Below, in pieces: positions 1 through 8,981 of a stretch of 48,476 nucleotides of DNA. The translations under genes were made by a program, and so were the position numbers. Below the pieces are notes generated by a model that was given only the letters and a program-made list of their open reading frames with translations, was not told where the DNA came from and did not search any database. Within the stretch, counting starts at the first letter, position 1. Each line of letters opens with the position of its first letter. Source of the stretch: Nitrospirales bacterium (GTDB lineage: Bacteria > Nitrospirota > Nitrospiria > Nitrospirales > UBA8639); NCBI GenBank assembly GCA_029261235.1, contig JAJDBS010000161.1, positions 1 through 48,476 on the forward strand, given 5' to 3'.

Positions 1-1
1 A

Positions 2-214
2 TTTTTTAACAAGTTTGGCTATCCGTATGAATTGGTCAACGCCTTGCCTAATCCTGAGAAACGTGAAGCCCTTTCTAAAATGACGAACTGGCCAACTTTG
101 CCTAAAGTCTTCATCAATGGCCAATTTTATGGGGACACCGATGTCTTGGGGCCGATGGAAGAAAAAGGGGAATTACAACCGCTCTTAAAAGCGGCCTTCC
201 CTGATCAAGCCTAA
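2..214 (+). CDS. Monothiol-glutaredoxin-like protein, 3' fragment
   Basis: The reading frame is open from the window edge and ends at a TAA, so only the last 70 residues are present. The segment NWPTLPKVFINGQFYGDTD followed by a GELQPLL-type C-terminus matches the second half of the Grx4/GrxD-type monothiol glutaredoxin fold (the cis-Pro TLPKVFI loop and the glutathione-binding GD-D stretch). The catalytic CGFS segment would lie upstream of the window and cannot be checked. Members of the family carry and transfer Fe-S clusters in the cytoplasm. An internal TTG at 32 is not a start, since homologous sequence continues upstream of it. A strong terminator follows. Confidence 0.75.
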   Translation, partial: FFNKFGYPYELVNALPNPEKREALSKMTNWPTLPKVFINGQFYGDTDVLGPMEEKGELQPLLKAAFPDQA

Positions 215-245
215 TTCCTCGATTACCATTCCGGTATGACCACAC

Positions 246-280
246 AAGACCCACCAGGAAACTGGTGGGTCTTGTTTTTT
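246..280 (+). terminator. Rho-independent terminator after the glutaredoxin gene
   Basis: A perfect 12-bp stem, AAGACCCACCAG (246-257) paired with CTGGTGGGTCTT (262-273), closes on a GAAA tetraloop and is followed by GTTTTTT. It lies 32 bp after the stop codon, a textbook intrinsic terminator that separates the glutaredoxin unit from the pilus locus. Confidence 0.93.
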
Positions 281-466
281 CAAATCCGCACCAATAACAC
301 ACCTCGTTTTCCTGCTCACGAAACTTCTTCCGTTAGAAATGCTAGGTTGTAGCTTTACCTGCTCCATTGCGTGTTCTCATCGGTTATTCCTCAATCATTC
401 CCGTTGCTGAGACAAGATTTTTCATGCGTGTCAAGCCCGACGTTAGCTTTCCGATACGTGTAAATA

Positions 467-1096
467 ATGAAAGCTCCACTCGTCAAGAAAATCTTTGTCG
501 TCATAACTCTTCTGGGAATGCTGGCTTCAACAACAGCTTCTGGAAGCGATCTGAAACTATCATTGGACTCTTCAGGTCCCCCGAAATTTCAAGAACTTCA
601 GAAAACCCTGAAGCGCGCATCCTCCCCAAGAACCCCCCCAGCTTCAATGCCGACACACCGAACAACTCGAGGCATACCCTTATACCCCCCAGCCCACACC
701 AAACACGATTACAACCATCAGAAAACACAAGGAGTGAAACCTCATACAAAATTAGGATGGCGGCTCTTGTTGAAAGAACAACCACAAGCCGCCATGGCTG
801 CCTACCGAGAAGCCCTGCGAAAAAACCCCAAATCGGCCAAGGCCTATTTGGGCTTAGGTATTTCTTTGAAAAGTCTAGGGAAAGTAAGACTCGCCAAAAA
901 AGCGCTGCTTAAGGCAGTCAATCTCAATCCTCGCTTACCATCCGCACTCGTACATTTGGGCTACTTGTATGCAGAAGGTCATTTTGGCCAGGCGGACCGC
1001 TCAACAGCTCGTCGACTTTTCCGGGAAGCTTCTCAGTTAGGCGACCCCTTTGCCTCCATCGCCCTCCTGGATATGAAGTCTCGCTCAAAACTCTAA
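467..1096 (+). CDS. Exported TPR-repeat protein
   Basis: A 209-aa protein. Residues 5-26 form a signal peptide (basic MKAPLVKK, then a hydrophobic stretch to STTASGS). A Ser/Pro/Thr-rich low-complexity linker runs to about residue 95. Residues 97-200 hold about three tetratricopeptide/Sel1-like repeats (LGWRLLLKEQPQAAMAAYRE; AYLGLGISLKSLGKVRLAKK; HLGYLYAEGHFGQADRST). It is probably a periplasmic scaffold. It lies 129 bp before the first prepilin gene on the same strand and may belong to the pilus locus, although other pilus-associated TPR proteins (PilF/PilW, MshN) are not clearly similar. No convincing Shine-Dalgarno precedes the ATG. Confidence 0.7.
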   Translation: MKAPLVKKIFVVITLLGMLASTTASGSDLKLSLDSSGPPKFQELQKTLKRASSPRTPPASMPTHRTTRGIPLYPPAHTKHDYNHQKTQGVKPHTKLGWRLLLKEQPQAAMAAYREALRKNPKSAKAYLGLGISLKSLGKVRLAKKALLKAVNLNPRLPSALVHLGYLYAEGHFGQADRSTARRLFREASQLGDPFASIALLDMKSRSKL

Positions 1097-1225
1097 ATCT
1101 ACATAAAAAACCGCCCCTCTACGGTTAAGAAAGCATTGGACAACTCCGATACTCCCAGTAGCACTAACTAAAATGATAATGAAACATCGGAAGACTCAAG
1201 AACGTCCCCAAAGGAGCAGTCGCAT

Positions 1226-1909
1226 ATGTTAAGAAAACTCTTCCAATCTTCTAAAAAAGAACAAGGGTTTACACTGGTCGAAATGATTGGAGTCCTCGCG
1301 ATCATTGCTATCCTCATAGCCTTGTTGCTTCCAAAAGTATTCACATTGATTGCTTCCACAAATTCACGGGCCCTGGCAGCCGCCATTCGGACCTATGAAA
1401 CGGCAATTGTTAATTATTATGCTGATGTCGGCAGCGTCTACCCGCTGAATGTTGCAGGGACTCCCGCTGCAGAAAACGGCGGGCTGAGCACAACAGCCAC
1501 TTCCCTTGCCGCCCGGTTAACCCTTGATGTTTCAGATCCCTTGAATGTAGGCACAGGATCATGGCCTCGTTTCCGAGGACCCTATGTCGAAAAGTTTAAT
1601 TCGGCCGTCCCCCCAGGTTACGGTACACAAATAACCTTAAGAACAACCACGAGCGTCGCGTTGGGAACCGCGACAACCGATTCGAACATTGGGTGGGACC
1701 TGAAAGGTGATGATGGCAATAGCGATCTCCCCTCGACATCCAGGACGGCCTACTTGAGGGTCGAAGGGGTGTCTGATACGGAATTTAATGAGTTGGATGG
1801 CATCATCGACGCGGGAATTGGGACAAACCTTACCGAACGTCAACTACGAGGACGGGTGAAGTATCGAGCGGCCAGTGATCGGCTCTATATCTACATGCAG
1901 CACCAATAA
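1226..1909 (+). CDS. Type IV prepilin / pseudopilin (candidate major pilin)
   Basis: A 227-aa prepilin. A short basic leader ends ...KKEQG, followed by FTLVEMIGVLAIIAILIALL, the class III signal processed by a prepilin peptidase before Phe. Glu at +5 of the mature protein is present, and the first about 25 mature residues form the hydrophobic N-terminal helix. The head domain (mature residues about 35-210) has no cysteines, unlike MshA or PilA, so no C-terminal disulfide loop. A good Shine-Dalgarno, AAGGAG (1211-1216), fixes the ATG. It comes directly before the assembly ATPase gene, so it is a candidate for the major subunit or a GspG/MshA-like subunit. Which pilin is major cannot be told from sequence alone. 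Confidence 0.9.
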   Translation: MLRKLFQSSKKEQGFTLVEMIGVLAIIAILIALLLPKVFTLIASTNSRALAAAIRTYETAIVNYYADVGSVYPLNVAGTPAAENGGLSTTATSLAARLTLDVSDPLNVGTGSWPRFRGPYVEKFNSAVPPGYGTQITLRTTTSVALGTATTDSNIGWDLKGDDGNSDLPSTSRTAYLRVEGVSDTEFNELDGIIDAGIGTNLTERQLRGRVKYRAASDRLYIYMQHQ

Positions 1910-2022
1910 GAAAAGTATCTATCACATGGATACACGGTTATGGAGATTCAACGCATAGTCTTTACACTTTTCCTAATCCTCTCTCACAAGCGGTCACTCA
2001 CTCAATGATTGCTTAGCTTCAG

Positions 2023-3732
2023 ATGAGTGAACCGACGATGTCCACCACATCTTCATCTTCCCCAACCACAGCCACTAGACCCCAATTAGGAGCCTCTCTC
2101 CTTCAGGACGGGTGGATTTCGCAAGAACAATTAGACCTGGCATTACGCGAAGCCAAGCGAACACAGGTCATGCTCGGGCAAACCTTAATCAGCTTGGGCT
2201 TTATCACAGAAAAAGTTCTGGCTCATTACCTTGCTGAGGGCACGCAAACAGGGATGGTTGATCTCTCGGCCACCTTCATCCCTCCTGAAATTCTGGATCT
2301 CATTCCTTACGACCTGGCTTCTCAGTTTCAGGTACTCCCCATCGGTAAACGAGGACAACTGCTAGACCTTGCTATGGCAGACCCCTTAAACATCATGGCA
2401 GTCGATACCATTGAAAACAAAACAGGCCTCAACGTTCACACGCAAACAGCTCCAGCGCAAGAACTCTCCGAAGCCATCGAAGGCCATTACGCACATACCG
2501 AGTCCATCAAACAACTACTGGATGAACTGTCCACGAAAGGTTTATCCGATCTAGGAGAAGATGCGAGCCAGGAAGCCCCCCTGATTCGTCTGTGCAATCA
2601 ATTAATCGCCGCTGGAATCCAAGCCCGCGTGACTGATATTCATATCGAACCTGATGAACAGTATTTGCGAGTTCGCATGCGAATCGATGGAATTCTGACT
2701 CAGGAGTTGCTCATTTCCAAACCCCTTCAGGCTCCGATTACCGCTCGCATCAAGCTCATGTCGAATTTAAATCTCACTGAAAAACGTACGCCGCAGGATG
2801 GACGTATTTCCTTCACCTTAGGCACGCGTCGCGTTGATCTTCGTGTTTCCACACTGCCTACTAATTTCGGAGAAAGCATTGTACTCAGAATCCTCGATAA
2901 AGGTGCCCTCAAGCTAGAATTTCGAGCGTTGGGATTTTCCCAAAACGATCAAACTCGTATGCAAGCTCTCATTCAACGGCCACATGGAATCATTTTGGTA
3001 ACGGGTCCCACTGGAAGCGGGAAAACCACGACCTTGTATACAGCTCTTCGGCACGTCAATGCCAAAGAAAAAAGCGTGTTTACCTTGGAAGACCCAATCG
3101 AATATCAAATGCCTATGATCCGACAAACTCAAGTCAATCCCGATATCGACATGACATTTGCAGCCGGCCTCCGAGCCCTGCTTCGTCAAGATCCTGACGT
3201 TATCCTAGTTGGTGAGATCCGAGACCAGGAAACGGCAGACCTGGCTATGCGCGCCGCCCTCACCGGACATTTAGTCTTTTCAACATTACATACCAACGAT
3301 GCGCTCGGAGCCATTCCTCGACTCATTGACATGGGCATTGAGCCCTTTCTCTTAGCATCCGCACTCACGGCCGTCGTTGGACAACGGCTCGTCCGATGTA
3401 TTTGCCCTGCATGTAAAGTTGAACGAACAGATGCAAAGCAGGTCTTAGCTGAACTCAACGTTGACCTTCCCACCGATAGACCACTCAAACTTTGGACGGG
3501 TTCAGGCTGCAGATCCTGCGGCAATAGCGGCTATTCTGGACGAGCTGGGATATACGAAATCATTCATATTACTGACCAACTTCATACCCCCATCGTTCAT
3601 GGACCAGATCTCACGGCCATTCGAGCCATCATTCACAAAGAGGGTATGCCCACGATGTTTCAAGATGGATTACTGAAAGCACTCAACGGCATCACGACGT
3701 TAGAAGAAGTCTTGAGGGTTGCCGGTGGCTAA
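2023..3732 (+). CDS. mshE: Pilus assembly / type II secretion ATPase (MshE/PilB/GspE family)
   Basis: A 569-aa cytoplasmic hexameric ATPase that powers pilin polymerisation. Residues 24-160 form an MshEN-type N-terminal domain (LLQDGWISQEQLDLAL, then LGQTLISLGFITE). In PilB/MshE proteins this domain can bind c-di-GMP, which is notable beside a c-di-GMP signalling island. The core has Walker A GPTGSGKTTT (328-337), the Asp box, Walker B LRQDPDVILVGEIRD (387-401) and a His box (TGHLVFSTLHTND). The zinc-binding cysteines are C459, C461, C464, C496 and C499, so the first half reads CxCxxC rather than a plain CxxC. It overlaps the next gene. Assignment to the Msh branch rather than Gsp or Pil rests on the downstream mshL-M-N-like order. 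Confidence 0.92.
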   Translation: MSEPTMSTTSSSSPTTATRPQLGASLLQDGWISQEQLDLALREAKRTQVMLGQTLISLGFITEKVLAHYLAEGTQTGMVDLSATFIPPEILDLIPYDLASQFQVLPIGKRGQLLDLAMADPLNIMAVDTIENKTGLNVHTQTAPAQELSEAIEGHYAHTESIKQLLDELSTKGLSDLGEDASQEAPLIRLCNQLIAAGIQARVTDIHIEPDEQYLRVRMRIDGILTQELLISKPLQAPITARIKLMSNLNLTEKRTPQDGRISFTLGTRRVDLRVSTLPTNFGESIVLRILDKGALKLEFRALGFSQNDQTRMQALIQRPHGIILVTGPTGSGKTTTLYTALRHVNAKEKSVFTLEDPIEYQMPMIRQTQVNPDIDMTFAAGLRALLRQDPDVILVGEIRDQETADLAMRAALTGHLVFSTLHTNDALGAIPRLIDMGIEPFLLASALTAVVGQRLVRCICPACKVERTDAKQVLAELNVDLPTDRPLKLWTGSGCRSCGNSGYSGRAGIYEIIHITDQLHTPIVHGPDLTAIRAIIHKEGMPTMFQDGLLKALNGITTLEEVLRVAGG

Positions 3733-4933
3733 TTTTCAGTATCGTGCGATTGATGCGCAAGGCAAACCTGCGGAGGGAGAGATGACGGCGCTCGATCTCT
3801 CACAATTAGAACAGCGCCTCCAAGATATGGGACTCTGGCTCGTTCGAGCTCTCGAGGCTAAGCCCAATGCTTCCAAACGTTCCGGCAAACTCGGGAAAGT
3901 GAAATCACGTGATCTATTAGATTTTTCCACCCATATGTTTACCTTATTGGACGCGGGGATCCCACTCTCTGAGGCCGTAAAAAACTTGTCGGAAGAATCC
4001 CCAAATCTTCAATTACGCGCAACCCTACAAAAGGTGTTTCAGCAGGTTGAGGCAGGCTCCCCGCTCCATACAGCAATGAACCAATATCCCTCGATATTTC
4101 CTCCTCAAATTACCAACCTGATTCAAGCCGGCGAAGAGAGCGATACCCTAGCGGATACATTCAAAGAACTTGAAAGGTATTTAGATTGGGTAGATTTGAT
4201 TAAGGGCGATATCCGGCAAGCCACCATCTACCCCAGCATCGTCATTGTCGCAGTCACGGGACTACTCATTCTATTGTTTACATTTGTGATCCCACAATTT
4301 GTTCCCATCTTACAAGACTTGAATGTCCCACTCCCATTTATCACCGTACTCATTATTGGCATCAGCGAATTCATGGTCAGCACATGGTATTTTTGGATGC
4401 CCATGCTTCTATTGATACCTCTGGCCTGGTGGGTGGGACGAAATTATATCCCCGGGTTCTCGCGCTGGCGTGACCGAATCATCTTAGAATTACCCATCAT
4501 CGGAGGACTACTCCAGATGTTGACTTTGTCAAAATTCGTGCAAAATTTTGCGGTGCTCTATCGGGCTGGAATTCCGGTTCTTCAATGCTTGGAGTTGTGT
4601 CAGGGAGTCGTCGGCAATCAAGTTGTTTCACGTGCCCTTCAACATGTCCAACGCAATATCGCAGAAGGTTCGACGATCAATGAATCTCTTCAAAAGCATC
4701 CCATTTTCCCACCCATGATGATTCAAATGATTTCGGTCGGGGAAACCAGCGGAAATCTACCTAAGACCCTCATGAACGTGGCCAATTACTATAATCGAGA
4801 AATTCCGCGTCGAGTGAAGAAAGTCTTTGCGATATTCGAACCAGTCATTACCCTAGCACTGATCGGCATCGTGGGACTCGTGGCACTCGCCCTCTTCATG
4901 CCCATGATGAGCCTGATGGGTGGACTCCATTGA
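3725..4933 (+). CDS. mshG: Inner-membrane platform protein (MshG/PilC/GspF family)
   Basis: A GspF-type polytopic platform protein of about 402 aa. It has two tandem GspF domains (residues about 62-185 and 265-385) and three membrane segments (about 168-193, 203-240 and 367-395). The N-terminus MANFQYRAIDAQGK is family-typical, which favours the GTG at 3725 with GAGG (3714-3717) seven bases upstream; an in-frame TTG at 3719 is the alternative. Its start lies inside the end of the ATPase gene and its end overlaps the next prepilin gene, so these are translationally coupled. It anchors the ATPase under the pilus base. Confidence 0.92.
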   Translation: MANFQYRAIDAQGKPAEGEMTALDLSQLEQRLQDMGLWLVRALEAKPNASKRSGKLGKVKSRDLLDFSTHMFTLLDAGIPLSEAVKNLSEESPNLQLRATLQKVFQQVEAGSPLHTAMNQYPSIFPPQITNLIQAGEESDTLADTFKELERYLDWVDLIKGDIRQATIYPSIVIVAVTGLLILLFTFVIPQFVPILQDLNVPLPFITVLIIGISEFMVSTWYFWMPMLLLIPLAWWVGRNYIPGFSRWRDRIILELPIIGGLLQMLTLSKFVQNFAVLYRAGIPVLQCLELCQGVVGNQVVSRALQHVQRNIAEGSTINESLQKHPIFPPMMIQMISVGETSGNLPKTLMNVANYYNREIPRRVKKVFAIFEPVITLALIGIVGLVALALFMPMMSLMGGLH

Positions 4934-6392
4934 ACGGAACAAGAACTCTGTCCCCCGCGGTCATCTCAATTCTATCCACCTTCCACTCATGATCTGTTCT
5001 CAAAAAGGATTTTCCCTTATAGCCCTTATTGGGATCCTCGCGACTATTTCGATCAGCCTAGCAATCGCCAGCCCAGCCTTGGTCAAAATATTTGAACGCG
5101 AACATCAAGAAACGGAACACCTTCAGCTTCGCCTGATTGCCAATGGTATTTTCAATTACCTCGAACAGAACAAAGCCTTTCCACCGACTTTAACAAGTCT
5201 AGTCCCAGATTACGTCCCATTTTCGACAGCCCAGATCAGCACTAATGCCCATGGGTTCCCACGTTATTATGCTATTCATCCTGCGATGCTTGGATTCAAC
5301 AATAGCGCCGGACTGTTAACATCGGAGCTCGTCAATGCCAGATTCCTCCTCTTATCCAATCTCTCGCAGGACGTTACACCAACGATCACCACCTCTACTG
5401 AGTTCGAAACCTGGTGGACCACAAATGAAAGTGCTACTCCAAACTTATTCCTTCATCGAGGCAATATCGCCAATCTCTTGTATTCCTTGGCCATCACACC
5501 TCAAGGTAACGGAGCGAGTTATTTCGTGAGTAACACCCCGGCCACAGATTCCGGAGGTGGCCTCCTTACTACTCACAGTGCCTTTCACCTCTTGGGAACA
5601 ATGATTGGGTTTGACGAGGATACGACCTATAGCATCCCTGAAGTCCAATTTGCCCTCACAACAAACACCGCCTATTGGTTCGATCCCAACTGTTCCTCGG
5701 GAAAGCAGTGGAATCCAGTCCTTTCAAATTGTCTCAGTCCAATCGTTCTCTATACATTTGAGGAGGGAAGTGGGACAACGGTCAATGATGTCTCCGGAGT
5801 CGGATCGCCTCTCAACCTGACCGTGGCCAATGGAGCTGCGACAAGTTGGGTCTCTGGGGGCCTATCTATCAATTCCTCAACTATTGTCGAATCATCTGTA
5901 GCAGCGACAAAGGTCATTGATGCAGTGACAACAAGCAATGCCATCACCATTGAAGCATGGGTGAAGCCTGCAAACCTTATTCAGACTGGTCCCTCACGCA
6001 TCGTCACGCTCTCCCTAAACACCGGGAACCGAAATTTTACGATGGGCCAAGTAGCCAACACTTTTGATCAGCGGTTACGAACGACCACGACAAGCAATAA
6101 TGGGCTTCCGTCCATCACCACACCATCGGGCACAGCTACGACCGCATTAACTCATGTGGTGTATACCCGGGATGCATCAGGATCTGCCACGATCTATGTG
6201 AACGCAGCCCCCGAGGTGAGCGGAACGGTTGGAGGAAATATTTTGAACTGGAATACAACCTACAAGCTCGCGCTGGGCAATGAATTCACGCTAACTCGGA
6301 CTTGGCTTGGAGAATTCCACCGCGTGGCCATTTATGATTCTGCATTAAGCCAAAGTCAAGTGACGCAACGATTTGCGGCCGGGGCAAATTAG
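4920..6392 (+). CDS. Prepilin-like protein with C-terminal LamG domain
   Basis: A 490-aa protein. A leader ends SQKG, followed by FSLIALIGILATISISLAI: a prepilin peptidase site and hydrophobic helix, but position +5 is Ala instead of Glu. A missing Glu5 is typical of tip-type minor pseudopilins such as GspK. Residues about 60-270 are a head domain clearly paralogous to the prepilin at 6624 (shared FPxTL, RYY, RFLL.TNL, TPTITT.TEFE.WW and the final FDPxC...C pair). Residues about 274-490 form a LamG/concanavalin-like domain (IVLYTFEEGSGTTVNDVSG, ITIEAWVKP, HVVYTRDASG, WLGEFHRVAIY), as seen in adhesins and in MshQ-type proteins. It starts at GTG 4920 inside the platform gene; ATG 4989 would give a shorter leader. 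It is probably a pilus-tip adhesin. Confidence 0.85.
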   Translation: MDSIERNKNSVPRGHLNSIHLPLMICSQKGFSLIALIGILATISISLAIASPALVKIFEREHQETEHLQLRLIANGIFNYLEQNKAFPPTLTSLVPDYVPFSTAQISTNAHGFPRYYAIHPAMLGFNNSAGLLTSELVNARFLLLSNLSQDVTPTITTSTEFETWWTTNESATPNLFLHRGNIANLLYSLAITPQGNGASYFVSNTPATDSGGGLLTTHSAFHLLGTMIGFDEDTTYSIPEVQFALTTNTAYWFDPNCSSGKQWNPVLSNCLSPIVLYTFEEGSGTTVNDVSGVGSPLNLTVANGAATSWVSGGLSINSSTIVESSVAATKVIDAVTTSNAITIEAWVKPANLIQTGPSRIVTLSLNTGNRNFTMGQVANTFDQRLRTTTTSNNGLPSITTPSGTATTALTHVVYTRDASGSATIYVNAAPEVSGTVGGNILNWNTTYKLALGNEFTLTRTWLGEFHRVAIYDSALSQSQVTQRFAAGAN

Positions 6393-6623
6393 ACAAAGGC
6401 ATACGACAAGGGGGGAATTTTCCCATTTGACTCATTCCTCACGATCTCCTTCCTATTTCTCACTCTTCACGTCCGACTCCTCACATTTCTCGATTCCCCT
6501 CCCAATTAAGAATGGCTTCCTATTCTCCGACAGATAGATAAGGGAGAGGTCTATCCGGCCAATCTTCCAGGCTCAGACATGTGCGTAAGTGGTGTGATCA
6601 GACAAACAGGAGAGTGTCGAGTA
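6393..6623 (+). other. Pyrimidine-rich spacer between the two paralogous prepilin genes
   Basis: This gap holds a GGGAATTTTCCC palindrome shortly after the stop codon and then a pyrimidine-rich stretch (6430-6510) of TCACTCTTCAC and CTCCTCAC words, like those in the right arms of the dispersed repeats. I see no clear promoter; it may carry a degenerate repeat and a weak terminator. Confidence 0.35.
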
Positions 6624-7475
6624 ATGTTCAGCAGGTCTAGGAACAAAGGTATACGTGCCGTCCAACCAAAAATGATGGTACTGGCACAACAAACTTCAAT
6701 GGTCGTAACGCGACATGCCTCACGCCTCACGCCTTCGGCCGGGTTCACACTTGTGGAAATGATTGGAGTTTTGGCGATTCTGGCAATTTTGGCCAGCTTC
6801 ATTACACCTAATGTCGTCAATCAATTACGGAGCGCACGACGAGATGCTGAGGATCAACAACTAGCCAATATCGCACAAGGGATCGAACTATTCCTCCGTC
6901 AAAACCGCTCATTTCCTGGAACCCTTTCAGCTCTCAGTCCTGACTTTGTAGCAACTTCGGTAGGACAACTCACGAATAACCCAAATGAATTTTTGCGCTA
7001 TTACTTTGTCCAACCGAATATCAGCGGCTATACAAACCCTGTTGGATTAGATCCTGGAAATCTAGCCGATTCACGATTTTTACTCATTACCAATTTAGAA
7101 GAAGATGCCGCCCCTACAATCACAACGGATACAGAATTCGAAAGCTGGTGGAATGTAGACGAAACTGGGACACCAAATCTCAAAATCCATCGTGGGCATG
7201 TTGGTAATTTGTTTCATCTGCTGAGTCTCTCAGCGGATGGGGCTGGAGGCAGTTACTCCGTCGATGGAACGTCTACGAATTCCAGTGGAGGCACCTTAGC
7301 TCCCCATATTCGTTACCACGTGGCGGGAACGCCTATTGCGCTGGATGAAGCCAATACGTTTGGAACAGCTGAAACTCAATTCACTATGGTCACAGAGGCG
7401 GGCTATCAATTTGATCCTGATTGTCCAAATGGATCCCAATGGCGAGTCATTAGCAGCGGATGTTACGCCCCGTAG
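6624..7475 (+). CDS. Prepilin, paralogue of the LamG prepilin
   Basis: A prepilin of about 283 aa. The processing site is SAG|FTLVEMIGVLAILAILASF with Glu at +5. The head domain shares blocks with the preceding prepilin (RYYFVQPNISGY, SRFLLITNLEEDAAPTITT, ESWW, the final FDPDC...GC pair) but stops where the LamG domain begins there. ATG 6624 has a good Shine-Dalgarno (AGGAGAG, 6608-6614), giving an unusually long leader of about 40 residues; ATG 6699 gives 15 residues and ATG 6579 is also open. Just before the cleavage site the DNA reads GCCTCACGCCTCACGCC (6717-6733), a half-copy of the dispersed repeat family, so part of the leader is repeat-derived. It is separated from the preceding gene by about 230 bp. 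Confidence 0.88.
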   Translation: MFSRSRNKGIRAVQPKMMVLAQQTSMVVTRHASRLTPSAGFTLVEMIGVLAILAILASFITPNVVNQLRSARRDAEDQQLANIAQGIELFLRQNRSFPGTLSALSPDFVATSVGQLTNNPNEFLRYYFVQPNISGYTNPVGLDPGNLADSRFLLITNLEEDAAPTITTDTEFESWWNVDETGTPNLKIHRGHVGNLFHLLSLSADGAGGSYSVDGTSTNSSGGTLAPHIRYHVAGTPIALDEANTFGTAETQFTMVTEAGYQFDPDCPNGSQWRVISSGCYAP

Positions 7476-7490
7476 GAAGCCTAGTCGGCA

Positions 7491-8981
7491 ATGAATTTAT
7501 CACCAACAATGCATTCTCTGAAAGAAGGTTTTTGGCCAACCGTCCTAAACTTTTCTGATAAATTTCGGAGTAAAATTTCTCGCAAACCTCTTACTATTCT
7601 CAGTGTGAGTCTAGTGAATGGTCGTTTCAGAGCCATGTCCATCATTAATGATTCTATACATAAAAGTTGGGAAAAGCCTGGCATCCTCTTGAGATCAAAA
7701 AGTCTGTACCAGGCCGTTTCGGATGCTATTGACCATACAGAATTTTCGGGCAATCACATTTCAATTCTTGTGGAAGACAGTCGATGTATGACCCTATCGG
7801 TTCAACTCCCCATCATGACAGAAACCGACTTGATCCCCATTCTTGAACGGAAAGTGCAACAGGCCAAAACATGGGAAGAGCCGCCAGTCTGGCGCTATAA
7901 CCTCAGCATGCAAGCCAGAGGGAAGGAAAACGTCCATCTCGAAATTTGGCCACAAAGCCTTCTCGATGAAATCATTCAGGCATGCAAAGACTTGGACCTT
8001 CAGCTTCAACTACTTGTCCCACTTTCAGCACTTTCAGAAAGTCAGCTGAGCACCTTGTCTATTGAAGAAGGGGAAGCCACCATTCTTATCAGCATATTAG
8101 AAGGCAAGGTGTCCTTCATCGCCGCAGGAGAGGATGGAGTTCCGGTCCTGACACGGCACCTTGCGCCCGCGCAAGATTGGGTTCCCTTAGGCGAACGAAT
8201 CGGCACAGAAGTCAATCGCACCATTCTGTTCATCACACAACAACTCAGCGTCAATATTCCCCATATTTGGTTTATCAGTGAAGACGAACAATTGACGTTG
8301 GCAGAAGTCCAACCTCACGTTTCTACGCCTATATTTCCATGCCCTGTTAAGCCAGATTGGAAATACTGGCTCTGGGTGGGAGCGAATCTTCCCATCAATT
8401 TGAGGAATAACTTTACCCCTATTGAGGTACGGCGAGCACCACTACAGAAGATGTTCACCAAAACCTTAGCAGCCATGGTCGTAGGATTCGTAATTTTCGG
8501 TGTTGGAGCGACAGCAATGATTGAAGGATACGTTTCTCACAATCAAAGCAGCCTCCAACTCGCCAAAACTCAAGCTCGTGCCCTCCGAGAAGACCAAAGA
8601 CATTGGATGAGTCAACTCGTCACGTTAAACACCGAACGGGAATGGGCCCAGGTTATTTCTGAATCGACCGTTCCCTCGCTTGAAGGCCCGCTGTTGAGTT
8701 ATTTGGGGAATATTATTCCTCCTCAGATCATTCTTCATAAAGCTGTGATCAAACGCACAAATGATCAGTGGGACCTGGAGCTAGCAGGAAGAACCTCAAC
8801 CAATCTTTCATCGACCTTGTCGCTCATAGATCAACTTGTTGGCCAACTAACACAAGGGCCCTATCACGTCAGGGTAGAGGAAGGTTGGCAGGACCAACTG
8901 TTGAGTCAGACGAGTTCTCAGACTCCAAGGAAAGACATTCCACCCTCTTACCAGTGGACCTTAAAAGGAAATCTTTCATGA
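7491..8981 (+). CDS. PilM/PilN-like (GspL/MshI-type) assembly protein
   Basis: A 496-aa protein. The N-terminal about 310 residues resemble a degenerate actin-like PilM/GspL cytoplasmic domain (LTILSVSLVNGRFRAMSI, then SILVEDSRCMTLSVQLP and EATILISILEGKVSFIAAG). A single membrane helix follows (about 322-345, AAMVVGFVIFGVGATAMI), then a coiled coil and a ferredoxin-like periplasmic domain (PPQIILHKAVIKR...WDLELAGRTS) typical of PilN. It therefore combines the PilM and PilN roles in one chain, as GspL does, linking the ATPase and platform to the periplasmic ring. It begins 15 bp after the prepilin stop and its TGA overlaps the ATG of the next gene. Confidence 0.72.
   Translation: MNLSPTMHSLKEGFWPTVLNFSDKFRSKISRKPLTILSVSLVNGRFRAMSIINDSIHKSWEKPGILLRSKSLYQAVSDAIDHTEFSGNHISILVEDSRCMTLSVQLPIMTETDLIPILERKVQQAKTWEEPPVWRYNLSMQARGKENVHLEIWPQSLLDEIIQACKDLDLQLQLLVPLSALSESQLSTLSIEEGEATILISILEGKVSFIAAGEDGVPVLTRHLAPAQDWVPLGERIGTEVNRTILFITQQLSVNIPHIWFISEDEQLTLAEVQPHVSTPIFPCPVKPDWKYWLWVGANLPINLRNNFTPIEVRRAPLQKMFTKTLAAMVVGFVIFGVGATAMIEGYVSHNQSSLQLAKTQARALREDQRHWMSQLVTLNTEREWAQVISESTVPSLEGPLLSYLGNIIPPQIILHKAVIKRTNDQWDLELAGRTSTNLSSTLSLIDQLVGQLTQGPYHVRVEEGWQDQLLSQTSSQTPRKDIPPSYQWTLKGNLS

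Noticed and set aside
367-912. Open frame of 181 codons overlapping the exported TPR gene
   Set aside because: It is out of frame with the TPR protein, which has a signal peptide and recognisable repeats; the overlapping frame has no domain and unnatural composition.
8768-8977. Upstream extension of the PilO-like gene
   Set aside because: It would overlap the PilM/N-like gene by over 200 bp and adds a sequence without family features; ATG 8978 has a Shine-Dalgarno and an ATGA overlap.
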